NCBI RefSeq assembly: GCF_016411825.1
Contig: NZ_JAEKMH010000002.1
Coordinates: 186,001 to 250,000 of the forward strand
DNA length: 64,000 nucleotides
Direction: 5' to 3'
Origin: Devosia sediminis
GTDB lineage: Bacteria; Pseudomonadota; Alphaproteobacteria; Rhizobiales; Devosiaceae
Under the pieces are notes generated by a model, which did no database searches, was not told the DNA's origin, and was given only the letters and a program-made list of their open reading frames with translations. Shown one piece after another: positions 25,585 through 35,666 of this stretch; position 1 is the first letter of the stretch; every line of letters begins with the position of its first letter. A program made the position numbers and the translations under genes.

Positions 25585-26592
25585 ATGTCCATCACGCTTG
25601 CCCCATTGGATCAGCAGACCATCGTCGTCACCGGCGCGAGTTCGGGCATTGGCCTGGCCACGGCGCGCCTGGCTGCCCAGCGCGGCGCTCGGGTCGTCCT
25701 CGCCGCCCGCGACGTCGAGGCCCTGGCCCGGATCAGCGCCGAACTCAATGCCGAAGGCGGCTCGACCATCTATGTCGGCACCGATGTCAGCGACGAGGCG
25801 CAGGTGCAGCGTCTGGTCGAGGCGACCATTGAGCGCTTCGGCGGCTTCGACACCTGGGTCAACAATGCCGGGCTCGGTCTCATCAGCACGGCCGATGCCA
25901 CCAGTACTGCCGACCATCACCGCCTCTTCGAGATCAACTATTTCGGGCTCGTTTACGGCTCGCTGGCAGCGGCGCGGCATTTCCGTGAAACCGGCAAGCC
26001 CGGCGCCATCATCAATCTCGGCTCCGCCGTTTCCGACATGCCGCAGATGCTGTCCGTCGCCTATTCGGCCAGCAAGCACGCCATCAAGGGCTTTACCGAT
26101 GGCCTTCGCGTGGAGCTGGGCCAGGAAGGCCTGCCGGTTTCCGTGACGCTGATCAAGCCCAGCGCCATCGACACGCGCTTCTTCGATCATGCCAAGACCA
26201 ATATGGGCGGCATGGGCAAGGCGCCCGGCGCCCAATATGCCCCCGAAGTCGTCGCCGAGGCGATCCTCGTCGCCGCCGAACATCCGCGCCGCGACATTGC
26301 CGTGGGACAGACCTCGGCCCTGGGTGGCCGCCTGGGGGCGCTCGCGCCGCGCGTCATCGAAGGCGTGCAGAAGACCTGGACCTATGACCAGCTCATCGAC
26401 TACGAGCACATGCCCGACGCGGAAAGCCTCTACGAAGTGCCGCGCGAGGGCAACGAACGATCCCGCTACGGCCACGGCCGCAACTTCAGCGTGACCACCG
26501 GCCTCCAGATGCATCCAGCCCTCAGCATGGGGGCCATGGTCATAGCCGGCGCAGCGCTCATCCTCGCCATCTCCGGCAGCAGGCGGCGCTAA
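25585..26592 (+). CDS. SDR family oxidoreductase with C-terminal membrane anchor
   Basis: 335 residues after AAGGAG. SDR motifs are complete: TGASSGIGLA, WVNNAGLG, Ser in NLGSAVSD and YSASK. Past the usual 250 residues there is an extension of about 85 ending in a hydrophobic helix (MGAMVIAGAALILAISGS) and RRR, which likely tethers it to the inner membrane. Its divergence from the EcfG-type stress operon suggests a stress role. The substrate is unknown. Confidence 0.85.
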   Translation: MSITLAPLDQQTIVVTGASSGIGLATARLAAQRGARVVLAARDVEALARISAELNAEGGSTIYVGTDVSDEAQVQRLVEATIERFGGFDTWVNNAGLGLISTADATSTADHHRLFEINYFGLVYGSLAAARHFRETGKPGAIINLGSAVSDMPQMLSVAYSASKHAIKGFTDGLRVELGQEGLPVSVTLIKPSAIDTRFFDHAKTNMGGMGKAPGAQYAPEVVAEAILVAAEHPRRDIAVGQTSALGGRLGALAPRVIEGVQKTWTYDQLIDYEHMPDAESLYEVPREGNERSRYGHGRNFSVTTGLQMHPALSMGAMVIAGAALILAISGSRRR

Positions 26593-26664
26593 TTCAACGG
26601 CTCAGCACGGCCGTACCAAACCCGCCCATCCGAGCCGCCAAACGTTAGCTATCGGGAGGAAAAC

Positions 26665-26739
<75 letters not shown>

Positions 26740-26861
26740 ATATCGCGGGGGTGCAGTGCGGGACTGCCGCGGCGACGGGGGCTCCTTTGCCATAGTGCCT
26801 CCCTCGACGCAAGACCAAAAAAAGCCTATCAACCGCCGCGATGGAATCGACGGGCCAAAGC

Positions 26862-27023
26862 ATGGGCAAATCGGAGCAAAACCAGTTGCGCGAGCAAAGA
26901 TTGGCCGCAAAGCTGCGTGAGAACCTGAAGCGCCGCAAGGATCAGGCTCGGGCGCGTTCGGCAAGCGACGCCGCCCAACCCGACCCTGTGGTCCCCGAAA
27001 CGGACGCGGACAAGAAACCGTAA
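26862..27023 (+). CDS. Small basic hypothetical protein upstream of murA
   Basis: 53 residues, MGKSEQNQLREQRLAAKLRENLKRRKDQAR-type: a highly charged helix followed by an acidic tail (PVVPETDADKKP). An ATG seven codons upstream (26841) is possible; neither has a clear ribosome site. Small genes of this kind precede murA in many Hyphomicrobiales, which supports it. Function unknown. Confidence 0.6.
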   Translation: MGKSEQNQLREQRLAAKLRENLKRRKDQARARSASDAAQPDPVVPETDADKKP

Positions 27024-27149
27024 ACCATTTTCGGGCGATTCTGTTTCGCATCACTTTCTGAGAACGGCTGGTCTGGCCTACGTGGCAACGAAGACCTCGC
27101 CTACCTCCCCCAGGTAGCAGGCCCCAAGGGCCAGTTTTGAGGACTTCTT

Positions 27150-28442
27150 ATGGATCGTATTCGTTTGGTCGGTGGCAACGAGCTGCGGGGCGAAATCCCC
27201 ATTTCGGGCGCCAAGAACGCTGCCCTGCCGCTGATGATCGCCTCGCTCTTGAGCGCTGAGCCGCTGGTTCTGAACAATGTGCCGCGCCTTGCCGACGTCA
27301 AGCAGCTCGAGCGCATTCTCGAGAATCACGGCGTCGATATTGCCGTGCATGGCCGCCGTCGCGGCGAGGACGAAGGCGTTGGCCAGCGCATGACCTTCCA
27401 TGCCGCCGACATCGTCGACACCACCGCCCCCTATGACCTCGTGTCCAAGATGCGCGCCAGCTTCTGGGTCATCGGGCCCTTGCTGGCCCGTTGCCACGAG
27501 GCCCGCGTGTCGCTGCCCGGCGGCTGCGCCATCGGCACCCGTCCGGTCGATCTCTTCCTTTACGGTCTCAAGGCCTTGGGCGCCGAAATCGACATCGATG
27601 ATGGCTATGTCGTCGCCAAGGCCCCCAAGGGCGGGCTGGTGGGCACCACGATCAGCTTCCCGAAGGTCTCGGTCGGCGCCACCCACACCATCCTGATGGC
27701 CGCTACCCTGGCCCGCGGCACCACCGTGCTGGAAAATGCCGCGCAGGAACCGGAAATCACCAATGTCGCCGAATGCCTCGTGGCCATGGGCGCCAAGATT
27801 TCCGGCATCGGCACCCGCACCTTGACCATCGAGGGCGTCGAAAAGCTCCATGGCGCCACCGTCGACGTGATCCCCGATCGCATCGAAACCGGCACTTTCG
27901 CCATGGCCGCTGCCATGACCGGGGGCGATGTGCTGCTCAAGGGCGCGCGCCCCGAACACCTGCAGTCGGCGCTCGATATTCTCGCCCAGACCGGCGTCGA
28001 GCTTACGCCTGAGGCCGGCGGCCTGCGCGTGCGCCGCAATGGCAATGGCATTCGCCCGGTCGATGTGGAAACTGAGCCCTTTCCCGGTTTCCCCACCGAT
28101 CTCCAGGCCCAGTTCATGGCCCTGATGACCATGAGCAACGGCGTCAGCCAGATCCGCGAGACGATCTTCGAGAACCGTTACATGCACGTCGCCGAACTCG
28201 CCCGTTTCGGCGCCGACATCGCCGTCAATGGCCAGGTCGCCACCATCACCGGCAAGCCTCAGCTGCGGGGCGCCCAGGTCATGGCGACCGACCTGCGTGC
28301 CTCGGTGTCGCTGGTGATCGCCGGCCTTGCCGCACGGGGCGAAACCGTCGTCAACCGCATCTACCACCTCGATCGCGGTTTTGAGCGGCTGGAAGACAAG
28401 CTCTCGCGCTGCGGCGCCGAGATTGAAAGGGTGGCTGGCTAG
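27150..28442 (+). CDS. murA: UDP-N-acetylglucosamine 1-carboxyvinyltransferase
   Basis: 430 residues. Transfers enolpyruvate from PEP to UDP-GlcNAc, the first committed step of peptidoglycan synthesis. The N-terminal [20 protein letters not shown], the catalytic Cys loop [13 protein letters not shown], and PDRIETGTF are intact. The Cys at the loop makes it sensitive in principle to fosfomycin. DUF2948 and hisD follow, the normal alphaproteobacterial order, with two extra genes inserted. Confidence 0.97.
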   Translation: MDRIRLVGGNELRGEIPISGAKNAALPLMIASLLSAEPLVLNNVPRLADVKQLERILENHGVDIAVHGRRRGEDEGVGQRMTFHAADIVDTTAPYDLVSKMRASFWVIGPLLARCHEARVSLPGGCAIGTRPVDLFLYGLKALGAEIDIDDGYVVAKAPKGGLVGTTISFPKVSVGATHTILMAATLARGTTVLENAAQEPEITNVAECLVAMGAKISGIGTRTLTIEGVEKLHGATVDVIPDRIETGTFAMAAAMTGGDVLLKGARPEHLQSALDILAQTGVELTPEAGGLRVRRNGNGIRPVDVETEPFPGFPTDLQAQFMALMTMSNGVSQIRETIFENRYMHVAELARFGADIAVNGQVATITGKPQLRGAQVMATDLRASVSLVIAGLAARGETVVNRIYHLDRGFERLEDKLSRCGAEIERVAG

Positions 28443-28458
28443 GCCCCGTGCCGAAGGC

Positions 28459-28487
28459 AAAATCGCGCCAGTGGCGCGATTTTAGGG
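28459..28487 (+). terminator. Rho-independent terminator after murA
   Basis: AAAATCGCGCC, a three-base loop AGT, GGCGCGATTTTA: eleven perfect pairs ending in a T-run, 16 bases after the murA stop. Confidence 0.85.
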
Positions 28488-28530
28488 GACTAAGCCCGAA
28501 GAGCTATGCTCGCAGGGCCGGTAGCCGCCT

Positions 28531-28590
28531 CTTTCCTCCCCCGTTTACGGGGGAGGGGGACCATGCGTAGCATGGTGGGGGGGGGTGCAA
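28531..28590. repeat. Intergenic palindromic repeat, family A (variant)
   Basis: Contains CCTCCCCCGTTTACGGGGGA-type arms followed by a second small hairpin (CCATGCGTAGCATGG) and a G-run. Related C-rich/G-rich dyads recur at 34.2, 42.6, 56.5, 58.1, 58.5 and 58.6 kb in intergenic positions. Confidence 0.6.
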
Positions 28591-28690
28591 CAGGCGGGAA
28601 CGAGCGGAGCTCGCGCAAGCGGCTTCCCTCTCCACCGCCTGACGGCAGTCCCCCTCTCCCGCAAGCGGAAGAAGACTACCGGAGGCTCCT

Positions 28691-29065
28691 ATGACAACTC
28701 CCCACGGCACCTTCGTCTGGAATGACCTGCTGACCACCGACGTCGAGAAGGCAAAAGCCTTCTTCGCCCGCACATTGGGCTGGACCTACGAGGATTTCTC
28801 GCTCGAAGGCCAGCCCTATTTCGTCATCAAGTCTGGTGCGGAAATGGTCGGTGGCCTCGGCGCCATCGAGCATGGCGATGTCGAAACCACTTCTTCCTAT
28901 TGGATCGGCTTCATTGAAGTGGAGGGGATCGACGAGCGTTTTGCGACCGCCCTCGAGGCTGGCGCCGTCGCCATCCGCCCGCCCCACGACGTCGAAGGCA
29001 TCGGCCGGGTCTGCGTCCTTCGCGATCCCACCGGGGCCGCCGTGGGCTGGATGCAGTCGGCCTGA
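28691..29065 (+). CDS. VOC family (glyoxalase-like) protein
   Basis: 124 residues with two beta-alpha-beta-beta-beta modules: WNDLLTTDVEKAKAFFARTLGW opens the first and IGFIEVEGIDERFATALEAGA the second, ending RVCVLRDPTGAAVGWMQS. The pattern is of the PhnB/glyoxalase-like VOC enzymes, metal-dependent isomerases or dioxygenases. The substrate cannot be told. It follows a repeat and the murA terminator and may be an insertion in the conserved block. Confidence 0.85.
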   Translation: MTTPHGTFVWNDLLTTDVEKAKAFFARTLGWTYEDFSLEGQPYFVIKSGAEMVGGLGAIEHGDVETTSSYWIGFIEVEGIDERFATALEAGAVAIRPPHDVEGIGRVCVLRDPTGAAVGWMQSA

Positions 29066-29165
29066 CCGTTTCTCTCACCCAACGCATTGCCCCTCTGCGC
29101 GCAAACTTGTAGATCGGAGGCGTCGTGACCAGATAGGGTCATCGCCACCCCATAGGGCCTTTCTC

Positions 29166-29597
29166 ATGACCGATCTCAAGCTGATTGCGCTTGATACCGA
29201 AGACCTCGAAATCATCTCCGCCCATGCTCAGGATGCCATCATCCGCACCGCCGACATGGGCTATGCCAAGGGCGACAAGCGCTTTGCGCTGCTCATGAAC
29301 CGCTTTGACTGGGAAAGCGACAAGCCGCGGGGCAAGGGCCTGCGCAAGCGCTCGGCGCTTTATTTCAACGGCGTCACCCATGCCGCCTTTGCCGGCTTCG
29401 ATCCAGCTGCTCCCGAAGGCGTGGTCGAGCTCCTCGCCATTGTCTTCGAGCCGACCGACGCGCCCTCGGGCATCATCGAGCTGCGGCTTGCCGGCGGCGG
29501 CACGGTGCGCCTCACCGTCGAGTATATCGAAGCTCGCCTCGCCGATCTCGGCGCCGCCTGGGCCGCCGCCGCCAAGCCGTCTCACCGCCTCGACTGA
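29166..29597 (+). CDS. DUF2948 family protein
   Basis: 143 residues, MTDLKLIALDTEDLEIISAHAQDAI at the start and a central NRFDWESDKP. This family of unknown function sits between murA and hisD across Hyphomicrobiales and Rhodobacterales, exactly as here apart from the intervening VOC gene. No signal peptide. Confidence 0.88.
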   Translation: MTDLKLIALDTEDLEIISAHAQDAIIRTADMGYAKGDKRFALLMNRFDWESDKPRGKGLRKRSALYFNGVTHAAFAGFDPAAPEGVVELLAIVFEPTDAPSGIIELRLAGGGTVRLTVEYIEARLADLGAAWAAAAKPSHRLD

Positions 29598-29653
29598 GCC
29601 AACCCTTTGCCCGCTGCCGCGTTGCCCTCCTCAGATCAAACAGGAGAGATGCG

Positions 29654-30259
29654 ATGCGGATCGGAGTTTTGGGCAGCGGCGAGGTTGGCGGCCATATTGC
29701 CAAAAAGCTGGCGGCGCTCGGCCATGAGGTCATGCTGGGTTCGCCCCATGCGAAGGACAAGGCTGACGAGTTTCCGGGCATAGCCCTCGGCACGGCGCCG
29801 GAGGCGGCGCAACACGGGGAGTGGGTGGTCAACGCCATGGAAGGCGCAACCGCCCTTCGAGTGCTGAAGGATTGTGACCTCGACGGGAAGATTCTCGTCG
29901 ATATCGGCAATATCGAAAGCTCGATCGATGGGCCGCTCGAAACGCCGCTTGGCCAGCAGATCCAGGAAAACCATCCCACGGCGCGTGTGGTCAAGACCCT
30001 CAACAGCACCAGTGCCCATCTGATGGTCGATCCCGGCCAGTTGCCAGCGCGGCACACGGTCTTCGTTGCCTCCAACGACGACAAGGCAAAAAGCGAGGTC
30101 GTTTCGCTGCTCGAGGATTTCGGCTGGCAGGACATTGTCGACCTTGGCGACCTGTCCGCCTGCCGCGGCATGGAATACCTGGCCGCAGCCTGGATCCCGA
30201 TCAACAAGGCACTGGGCACGACCGATTTCGCGCTCTCGCTGGTGCGCAAGGAGAGTTGA
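29654..30259 (+). CDS. NADPH-dependent F420 reductase-like oxidoreductase
   Basis: 201 residues with the N-terminal dinucleotide loop GVLGSGEVGGHIAKKLAALGHEV and a Rossmann fold ending in a helical segment (RGMEYLAAAWIPINKAL). It matches the F420-reductase/ProC-related NAD(P)-binding family. Members in organisms without F420 reduce other substrates, so the name is a family label. AGGAGA precedes the ATG. It lies between DUF2948 and hisD, where most relatives have no gene. Confidence 0.82.
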   Translation: MRIGVLGSGEVGGHIAKKLAALGHEVMLGSPHAKDKADEFPGIALGTAPEAAQHGEWVVNAMEGATALRVLKDCDLDGKILVDIGNIESSIDGPLETPLGQQIQENHPTARVVKTLNSTSAHLMVDPGQLPARHTVFVASNDDKAKSEVVSLLEDFGWQDIVDLGDLSACRGMEYLAAAWIPINKALGTTDFALSLVRKES

Positions 30260-30336
30260 ACTCGGCTGCCTCCCCCTTGCCCCATCCGCCTCCATGGGGA
30301 TAGATCGCGCCACATGTTTCCACCTGTGGACGATTG

Positions 30337-31629
30337 ATGCCCCTTAGACTCGATAGCGCCCAGCCCGATTTCGAACAGCGTTTCGTCGACCTGCTTGGCG
30401 CCAAGCGCGAATCCAGCAAGGACGTCAACGATGTTGTTGCCGGCATCATTGCCGATGTGCGAGCGCGCGGCGATGAGGCGGTGGTCGAACTGACCAACAA
30501 ATTCGATCGCACCAGTTTCACCACTGCCGACATCGCTTTCACCGCTGAGGAAATCGCCGCCGCCGCGGCCGAAGTTCCCGCCCACGTGCGTGCCGCCCTC
30601 CAGACCGCGCATGACCGCATCAAGTCCCATCACGAAAAGCAGAAGCCGCAGGATCACGTTTATACCGACGCGCTTGGGGTTACCCTCGGCTCGCGCTGGA
30701 CTGCTGTCGATGCTGTAGGCATTTACGTGCCGGGGGGCCTCGCCTCCTATCCGTCCTCGGTGCTGATGAATGCGGTGCCTGCCCGCGTGGCAGGTGTGTC
30801 GCGCATTGCCATGGCCGTGCCCACGCCCGATGGCGAGATCAACCCGACTGTGCTGGCCGCCGCGCAGATTGCCGGCATCACCGAGATTTACCGGATCGGC
30901 GGCGCGCAGGCCGTTGCGGCTCTGGCCTATGGCACGGCGACCATTCCCCGCGTCGACAAGGTCACGGGCCCCGGCAATGCCTATGTCGCCACGGCCAAGC
31001 GTCAGGTTTTCGGTCAGGTCGGGATCGACATGATTGCCGGCCCGTCGGAAGTGCTGGTCATTGCCGACAGTTCGGCCAACCCAGCCTGGGTGGCCGCGGA
31101 CCTCATTGCCCAGGCCGAGCATGGGGCAGGGGCTCAGTCCATTCTCGTCACCACCGACCCGCGCCTTGCCGATGCGGTCGAAGCCGAAATGGATCGCCAG
31201 CTCTCGCTTCTGCCCAAGCAGGCGATAGCCCGCCAGGGCTGGAACGAGCTGGGTGCCATCATCACCGTCACCTCGCTCGACCAGGCGGCCGACCTCGCCA
31301 ACCGCATTGCCTCGGAACACGTGGAAATCGCCACCGACGACCCCCAGGCGCTGGTTCCCAAAATCCGCCATGCCGGCGCGATCTTTCTCGGCCACCACAC
31401 GCCCGAGGCGATCGGCGACTATGTCGGCGGGTCCAACCACGTTCTGCCCACGGCCCGGTCGGCGCGCTTCGCTTCGGGCCTCGGCGTGCTCGATTTCATG
31501 AAGCGCACCTCGATCCTGGGTTGCACCCCGTTCTCCCTTGCCGCCTTGGCTGAACCCGCCGTGACCATTGCCGGCGTCGAGGACCTCGATGGCCATGGGC
31601 GGTCCATTTCCATCCGGCTCAACCGTTGA
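30337..31629 (+). CDS. hisD: Histidinol dehydrogenase
   Basis: 430 residues. Oxidises L-histidinol to histidine with two NAD, the last steps of histidine synthesis. Motifs: GIYVPGG, GGAQAVAALAYGT, GPGNAYVATAKRQVFG, the signature IDMIAGPSEVLVIAD and AQAEHGAGAQ, and GGSNHVLPTA. The ATG at 30337 follows an in-frame TTG. The next gene overlaps or abuts its stop. Confidence 0.97.
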   Translation: MPLRLDSAQPDFEQRFVDLLGAKRESSKDVNDVVAGIIADVRARGDEAVVELTNKFDRTSFTTADIAFTAEEIAAAAAEVPAHVRAALQTAHDRIKSHHEKQKPQDHVYTDALGVTLGSRWTAVDAVGIYVPGGLASYPSSVLMNAVPARVAGVSRIAMAVPTPDGEINPTVLAAAQIAGITEIYRIGGAQAVAALAYGTATIPRVDKVTGPGNAYVATAKRQVFGQVGIDMIAGPSEVLVIADSSANPAWVAADLIAQAEHGAGAQSILVTTDPRLADAVEAEMDRQLSLLPKQAIARQGWNELGAIITVTSLDQAADLANRIASEHVEIATDDPQALVPKIRHAGAIFLGHHTPEAIGDYVGGSNHVLPTARSARFASGLGVLDFMKRTSILGCTPFSLAALAEPAVTIAGVEDLDGHGRSISIRLNR

Positions 31630-31637
31630 GCATCACC

Positions 31638-32579
31638 ATGGGCACAGAGCCGACGGCGACCGACCAGGACAGGCTGGTCACCGTCACGCTCGATCCCAAT
31701 ACCATCACCTCGATCAATCCCGACGAGGTGCATGAATGGCGCATCGCCATCTACGACCTGCTCGAGGACAACAGCTTCAAGCCCGCCCGCGTCAGCGCCG
31801 AAGGTCCCTATGCCCTGCACATGTCGATCATCGGCAACTACATCCTGCTCGACGTGCGCAATCCCGAGACCTTTCAGCCCATCGCCGCCCACTATCTCTC
31901 GCTCACCCCGTTTCGCCGGCTGATCCGCGACTATTTCCGCATTCGCGACGCCTATTACGAAGCCATCCGCTCGGCCCAGCCCTTCCAGATCGAAACCGTC
32001 GACATGGCGCGGCGCGGCATGCACAACGAGGCGGCCGAACTCCTGCGCACGCGGCTCGACAACAAGATCATCCTCGATCTCAATACCGCCCGGCGCCTTT
32101 TCACCCTCATCTGCGCCGTCCAGCCTTATGCCAGCCGCATCGACGAGGCGACCAGCGAACTGCCCACAGTGCTGTTCGTCTGTTCCATGAATTCGGTGCG
32201 CTCGCCCATTGCCGCTGCGCTCGCCCGTCAGGCCTTTCCCGGCCGCGTCATTGCCCGCTCGGTGGGCGTCAATGGCGGCAAGGCCGATCAGTTTGTGCAC
32301 GAAGTCATGGAAGAGGTCGGCATTGATATGAGCGTGCATACGCCCCATATTCTCGATGAGCTGGTTGCCAATCATTTCGATCTCGTCATTACCCTGTCCG
32401 ACGACGCCCCCGAGGCGGTGCGCCGCAAGGGGCTCGAAATGGGCGCGCTCGAAGAGTGGCAGGTCGCCGATCCCTCGCTGGTCGAAGGCAACAGGGCCCT
32501 GGTGCTCGACGCCTATCGCGACCTGCGCGACAGCCTACGCAAGCGGGTCAAGACGCGGCTCGAAACACTGGTCATTTGA
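31638..32579 (+). CDS. UPF0262 / low-molecular-weight phosphatase fusion
   Basis: 313 residues from ATG 31638; a TTG at 31626 overlapping the hisD stop is an alternative, and neither has a good ribosome site. Residues about 8-160 are UPF0262 (VTLDPNTITSINPDEVHEWR, FRRLIRDYFRIRDAYYEAIR). Residues about 170-313 are a low-molecular-weight protein tyrosine phosphatase/arsenate reductase-like domain with the P-loop VLFVCSMNSVRSP (C-X5-R) and the acid DP in VADPSLVEG. In most relatives these are two neighbouring genes; here one frame runs through both without a stop. The enzyme half looks catalytically complete. Confidence 0.88.
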   Translation: MGTEPTATDQDRLVTVTLDPNTITSINPDEVHEWRIAIYDLLEDNSFKPARVSAEGPYALHMSIIGNYILLDVRNPETFQPIAAHYLSLTPFRRLIRDYFRIRDAYYEAIRSAQPFQIETVDMARRGMHNEAAELLRTRLDNKIILDLNTARRLFTLICAVQPYASRIDEATSELPTVLFVCSMNSVRSPIAAALARQAFPGRVIARSVGVNGGKADQFVHEVMEEVGIDMSVHTPHILDELVANHFDLVITLSDDAPEAVRRKGLEMGALEEWQVADPSLVEGNRALVLDAYRDLRDSLRKRVKTRLETLVI

Positions 32580-32603
32580 CCGGATACATCTGTGCCTCCC
32601 GAC

Positions 32604-32640
32604 CATCGTCACTGACCGGCTCGACCGGGCAATCCATCCA
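32604..32640. repeat. Remnant of palindromic repeat family C
   Basis: GTCACTGACCGGCTCGACCG and the following GGGCAATCCAT match part of the fuller copies at 42.5 and 44.4 kb. The rest of the 254-base gap before infA shows nothing recognisable. Confidence 0.45.
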
Positions 32641-32833
32641 ACGGCAGGGCAGCTGGCTTGCCCTTGAACGTCACTCGAACCCTCAGGAAGTCGGCGGCTT
32701 TTGTCCCGATATCCTTCTTTGTGACACCACTCCGGCCAGGTGGTTCACAAATCCATTGATTTGCAGTAGGTAGAGGCCACTTTCCGACCCGTGGCCGGCA
32801 AGCAATGCCCCTATGGGTCCATCAGGAGACAGT

Positions 32834-33052
32834 ATGGCGAAGGAAGAAGTGCTCGAATTTCCGGGCGTCGTCACCGAATTGCTTCCCAACGCGACATTCC
32901 GCGTGAAGCTCGAAAACGATCATGAGATCATAGCTCACACCGCTGGGCGCATGCGCAAGAACCGCATCCGCGTTCTCGCCGGCGACAAGGTGCTGTGCGA
33001 AATGACCCCCTACGACCTCACCAAGGGTCGCATCACTTACCGCTTCAAGTAG
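32834..33052 (+). CDS. infA: Translation initiation factor IF-1
   Basis: 72 residues, an S1/OB-fold protein: [40 protein letters not shown] and ITYRFK. IF-1 binds the 30S A site during initiation. The length is the normal alphaproteobacterial one. AGGAGA precedes the ATG. It lies in the conserved order before maf and yacG. Confidence 0.98.
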   Translation: MAKEEVLEFPGVVTELLPNATFRVKLENDHEIIAHTAGRMRKNRIRVLAGDKVLCEMTPYDLTKGRITYRFK

Positions 33053-33164
33053 GTTTGGCGCGACCACCGCAGCTGGTCAAAACGATCCGGTGGATCGTTT
33101 TGAGCGACGAACGCCCTGAGCCAAGCGAAGGGCCGTCCTTTTTCAACGGAGCTCGATTGCTGCC

Positions 33165-33803
33165 ATGGCCGGACGTCCCGACCTGATTCTGGCTTCCGCC
33201 TCGCCGCGCCGGCTGGCGCTGCTCAACCAGATCGGCATCGAGCCCGAGCATCTGGTGCCGGCCCATGTCGATGAGACCCCCGAAAAGGGCGAGCTGCCGC
33301 GCAAGCTGGCGCAGCGCCTGGCCGACCTCAAGGCCCTGACCGCCCAGCACAAGGCGCGGGTGGCCGGTTTCGGCACCAATTCGCTGGTGCTGGCCGCCGA
33401 TACGGTCGTCGCCGTGGGCCGTCGCGTCCTGCCCAAGGCCGAGACCATGGAAGAGGCATCCGATTGCCTCCGCCTGCTCTCGGGCCGTGCACACCGCGTT
33501 TATACCGGCATGACGCTGATCACGCCCTCCGGCGCCCGCCGTCATCGGCTGGTCGAAACCCGCATCCGCTTCAAGCGCCTCTCCGCCAAGGAGATGGAAG
33601 CCTATCTCGCCAGCGCCGAATGGCGCGACAAGGCGGGCGGCTATGCCATCCAGGGCATTGCCGGCTCCTTCGTGGTCAAGCTCGTCGGCTCCTATTCGGC
33701 CGTGGTCGGTCTGCCCCTGCACGAAACCGCCCAGCTCCTCGCGGGCGAAGGCTATCCGGTGCATTTCAACTGGCTCAATCAGTCGAGCCTTTCGGGCGTC
33801 TGA
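33165..33803 (+). CDS. maf: Maf family nucleotide pyrophosphatase
   Basis: 212 residues. Hydrolyses non-canonical or modified nucleoside triphosphates to monophosphates. Motifs [26 protein letters not shown] and [11 protein letters not shown] are complete. Its stop overlaps the yacG start. Confidence 0.95.
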   Translation: MAGRPDLILASASPRRLALLNQIGIEPEHLVPAHVDETPEKGELPRKLAQRLADLKALTAQHKARVAGFGTNSLVLAADTVVAVGRRVLPKAETMEEASDCLRLLSGRAHRVYTGMTLITPSGARRHRLVETRIRFKRLSAKEMEAYLASAEWRDKAGGYAIQGIAGSFVVKLVGSYSAVVGLPLHETAQLLAGEGYPVHFNWLNQSSLSGV

Positions 33804-33979
33804 TGCCTGCAACGACACAAAAGAAATGCCCCATCTGCGGCAAGCCGGCCGTGGAAGAGTTCAAGCCCTTTTGCTCGAAGCGCTGCGCCGACGTGGACCT
33901 CAACCGCTGGCTCACGGGCAACTACGTCATCCCCGCCAGGGACGACGAACCCCTCCCGGACATCGACGACGAGAACTAG
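33803..33979 (+). CDS. yacG: DNA gyrase inhibitor YacG
   Basis: 58 residues with a four-Cys zinc site (KKCPICGKPA and FCSKRCADVDLNRWL) and the typical acidic tail. YacG binds GyrB and blocks DNA binding in E. coli. Coupled to maf by a TGATG overlap. Confidence 0.95.
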   Translation: MPATTQKKCPICGKPAVEEFKPFCSKRCADVDLNRWLTGNYVIPARDDEPLPDIDDEN

Positions 33980-33995
33980 GCGGTGTACCTCTCTT

Positions 33996-34050
33996 TTCAC
34001 CTCTCCCTCCGGGGGAGAGGTCGGCGCATAGCGCCGGGTGAGGGGGCCTT
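33996..34050. repeat. Palindromic repeat, family B
   Basis: CCTCTCCCTCCGGGGGAGAG hairpin followed by GGCGCATAGCGCCGG and TGAGGGGG. A second copy with the same order (GGGGAGAAGGTGGCGCACAG, then GCGCCGGATGAGGGGG) lies at 42.4 kb. Confidence 0.7.
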
Positions 34051-34155
34051 CGGGCCGTTCCGCAGCCCCGTGGTGACGCGGTTTGGGAAGTGAAAGCCAC
34101 CAGAATTAAGTTCGAATGGCAGGATGCGCCACACCGGGCCTTCGCCTCCTTCGTC

Positions 34156-34231
34156 GCCTCCCCCTGGACGGGGGAGGTAGCGCCGCTCGGCCCATCAGGG
34201 CCGTAGCAGAGCTAGGTGGGGGTGGTGTCGG
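34156..34231. repeat. Palindromic repeat, family A (long form)
   Basis: CCTCCCC-loop-GGGGGAGG, then GTAGC, a small dyad CTCGGCCCATCAGGGCCGTAG-like region, GCTAGGTGGGGGT. The same order recurs at 56.55 and 58.62 kb. Confidence 0.7.
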
Positions 34232-34360
34232 GCATCGACTCCATCCCGTCGGACCGCCCCACCAAAACCCTTTATCCACACCAGCTTTTTCCCGCTTGCG
34301 CGGCAAAAACCGTTCCCCTATAAGGCCCGTGGCTCGCAGCTGATGTTGCAAAAGCCCGAT

Positions 34361-34436
34361 GCCCAGATAGCTCAGTTGGTAGAGCAGCGGATTGAAAATC
34401 CGCGTGTCGCTGGTTCGATTCCGGCTCTGGGCACCA
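34361..34436 (+). tRNA. tRNA-Phe (anticodon GAA)
   Basis: 76 bases with encoded CCA. Acceptor GCCCAGA/TCTGGGC, D arm AGCTCAGTTGGTAGAGC, anticodon stem GCGGA/TCCGC around TTGAAAA (anticodon GAA), T arm with GGTTCGATTCC. Confidence 0.98.
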
Positions 34437-34519
34437 CTCCTCTTCAGACATCAAGCGATATCCTCGATAAGCCTCATCGGCTTGCCGGGTGTCCTCGTCC
34501 GTTCGCGACCCCCGACAGC

Positions 34520-34546
34520 AAAAAGCGGCCGGGTTGCCCCAGCCGC
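34520..34546 (-). terminator. Terminator of the rhamnosidase/ABC operon
   Basis: On the minus strand GCGGC-TG-GGG, loop CAA, CCC-GG-CCGC followed by TTTTT, 30 bases beyond the stop of the ATPase gene. Confidence 0.75.
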
Positions 34547-34575
34547 CGTGCATGTCGTCACCCTGATCCGATGGC

Positions 34576-35661
<1,086 letters not shown>

Positions 35662-35666
35662 AGTGG

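Larger units (their letters stand above)
33980..34360. other. Gene-free region with palindromic repeats before tRNA-Phe
   Basis: About 380 bases without a gene. It holds a family B repeat (33996-34050), a family A repeat (34156-34231) and, just before tRNA-Phe, an AT-richer stretch that probably includes its promoter. Confidence 0.6.

Noticed and set aside
29512-31596. Long minus-strand frame opposite hisD and its upstream gene
   Set aside because: Same reason: no family sequence, no ribosome site, and complete conserved genes on the other strand.
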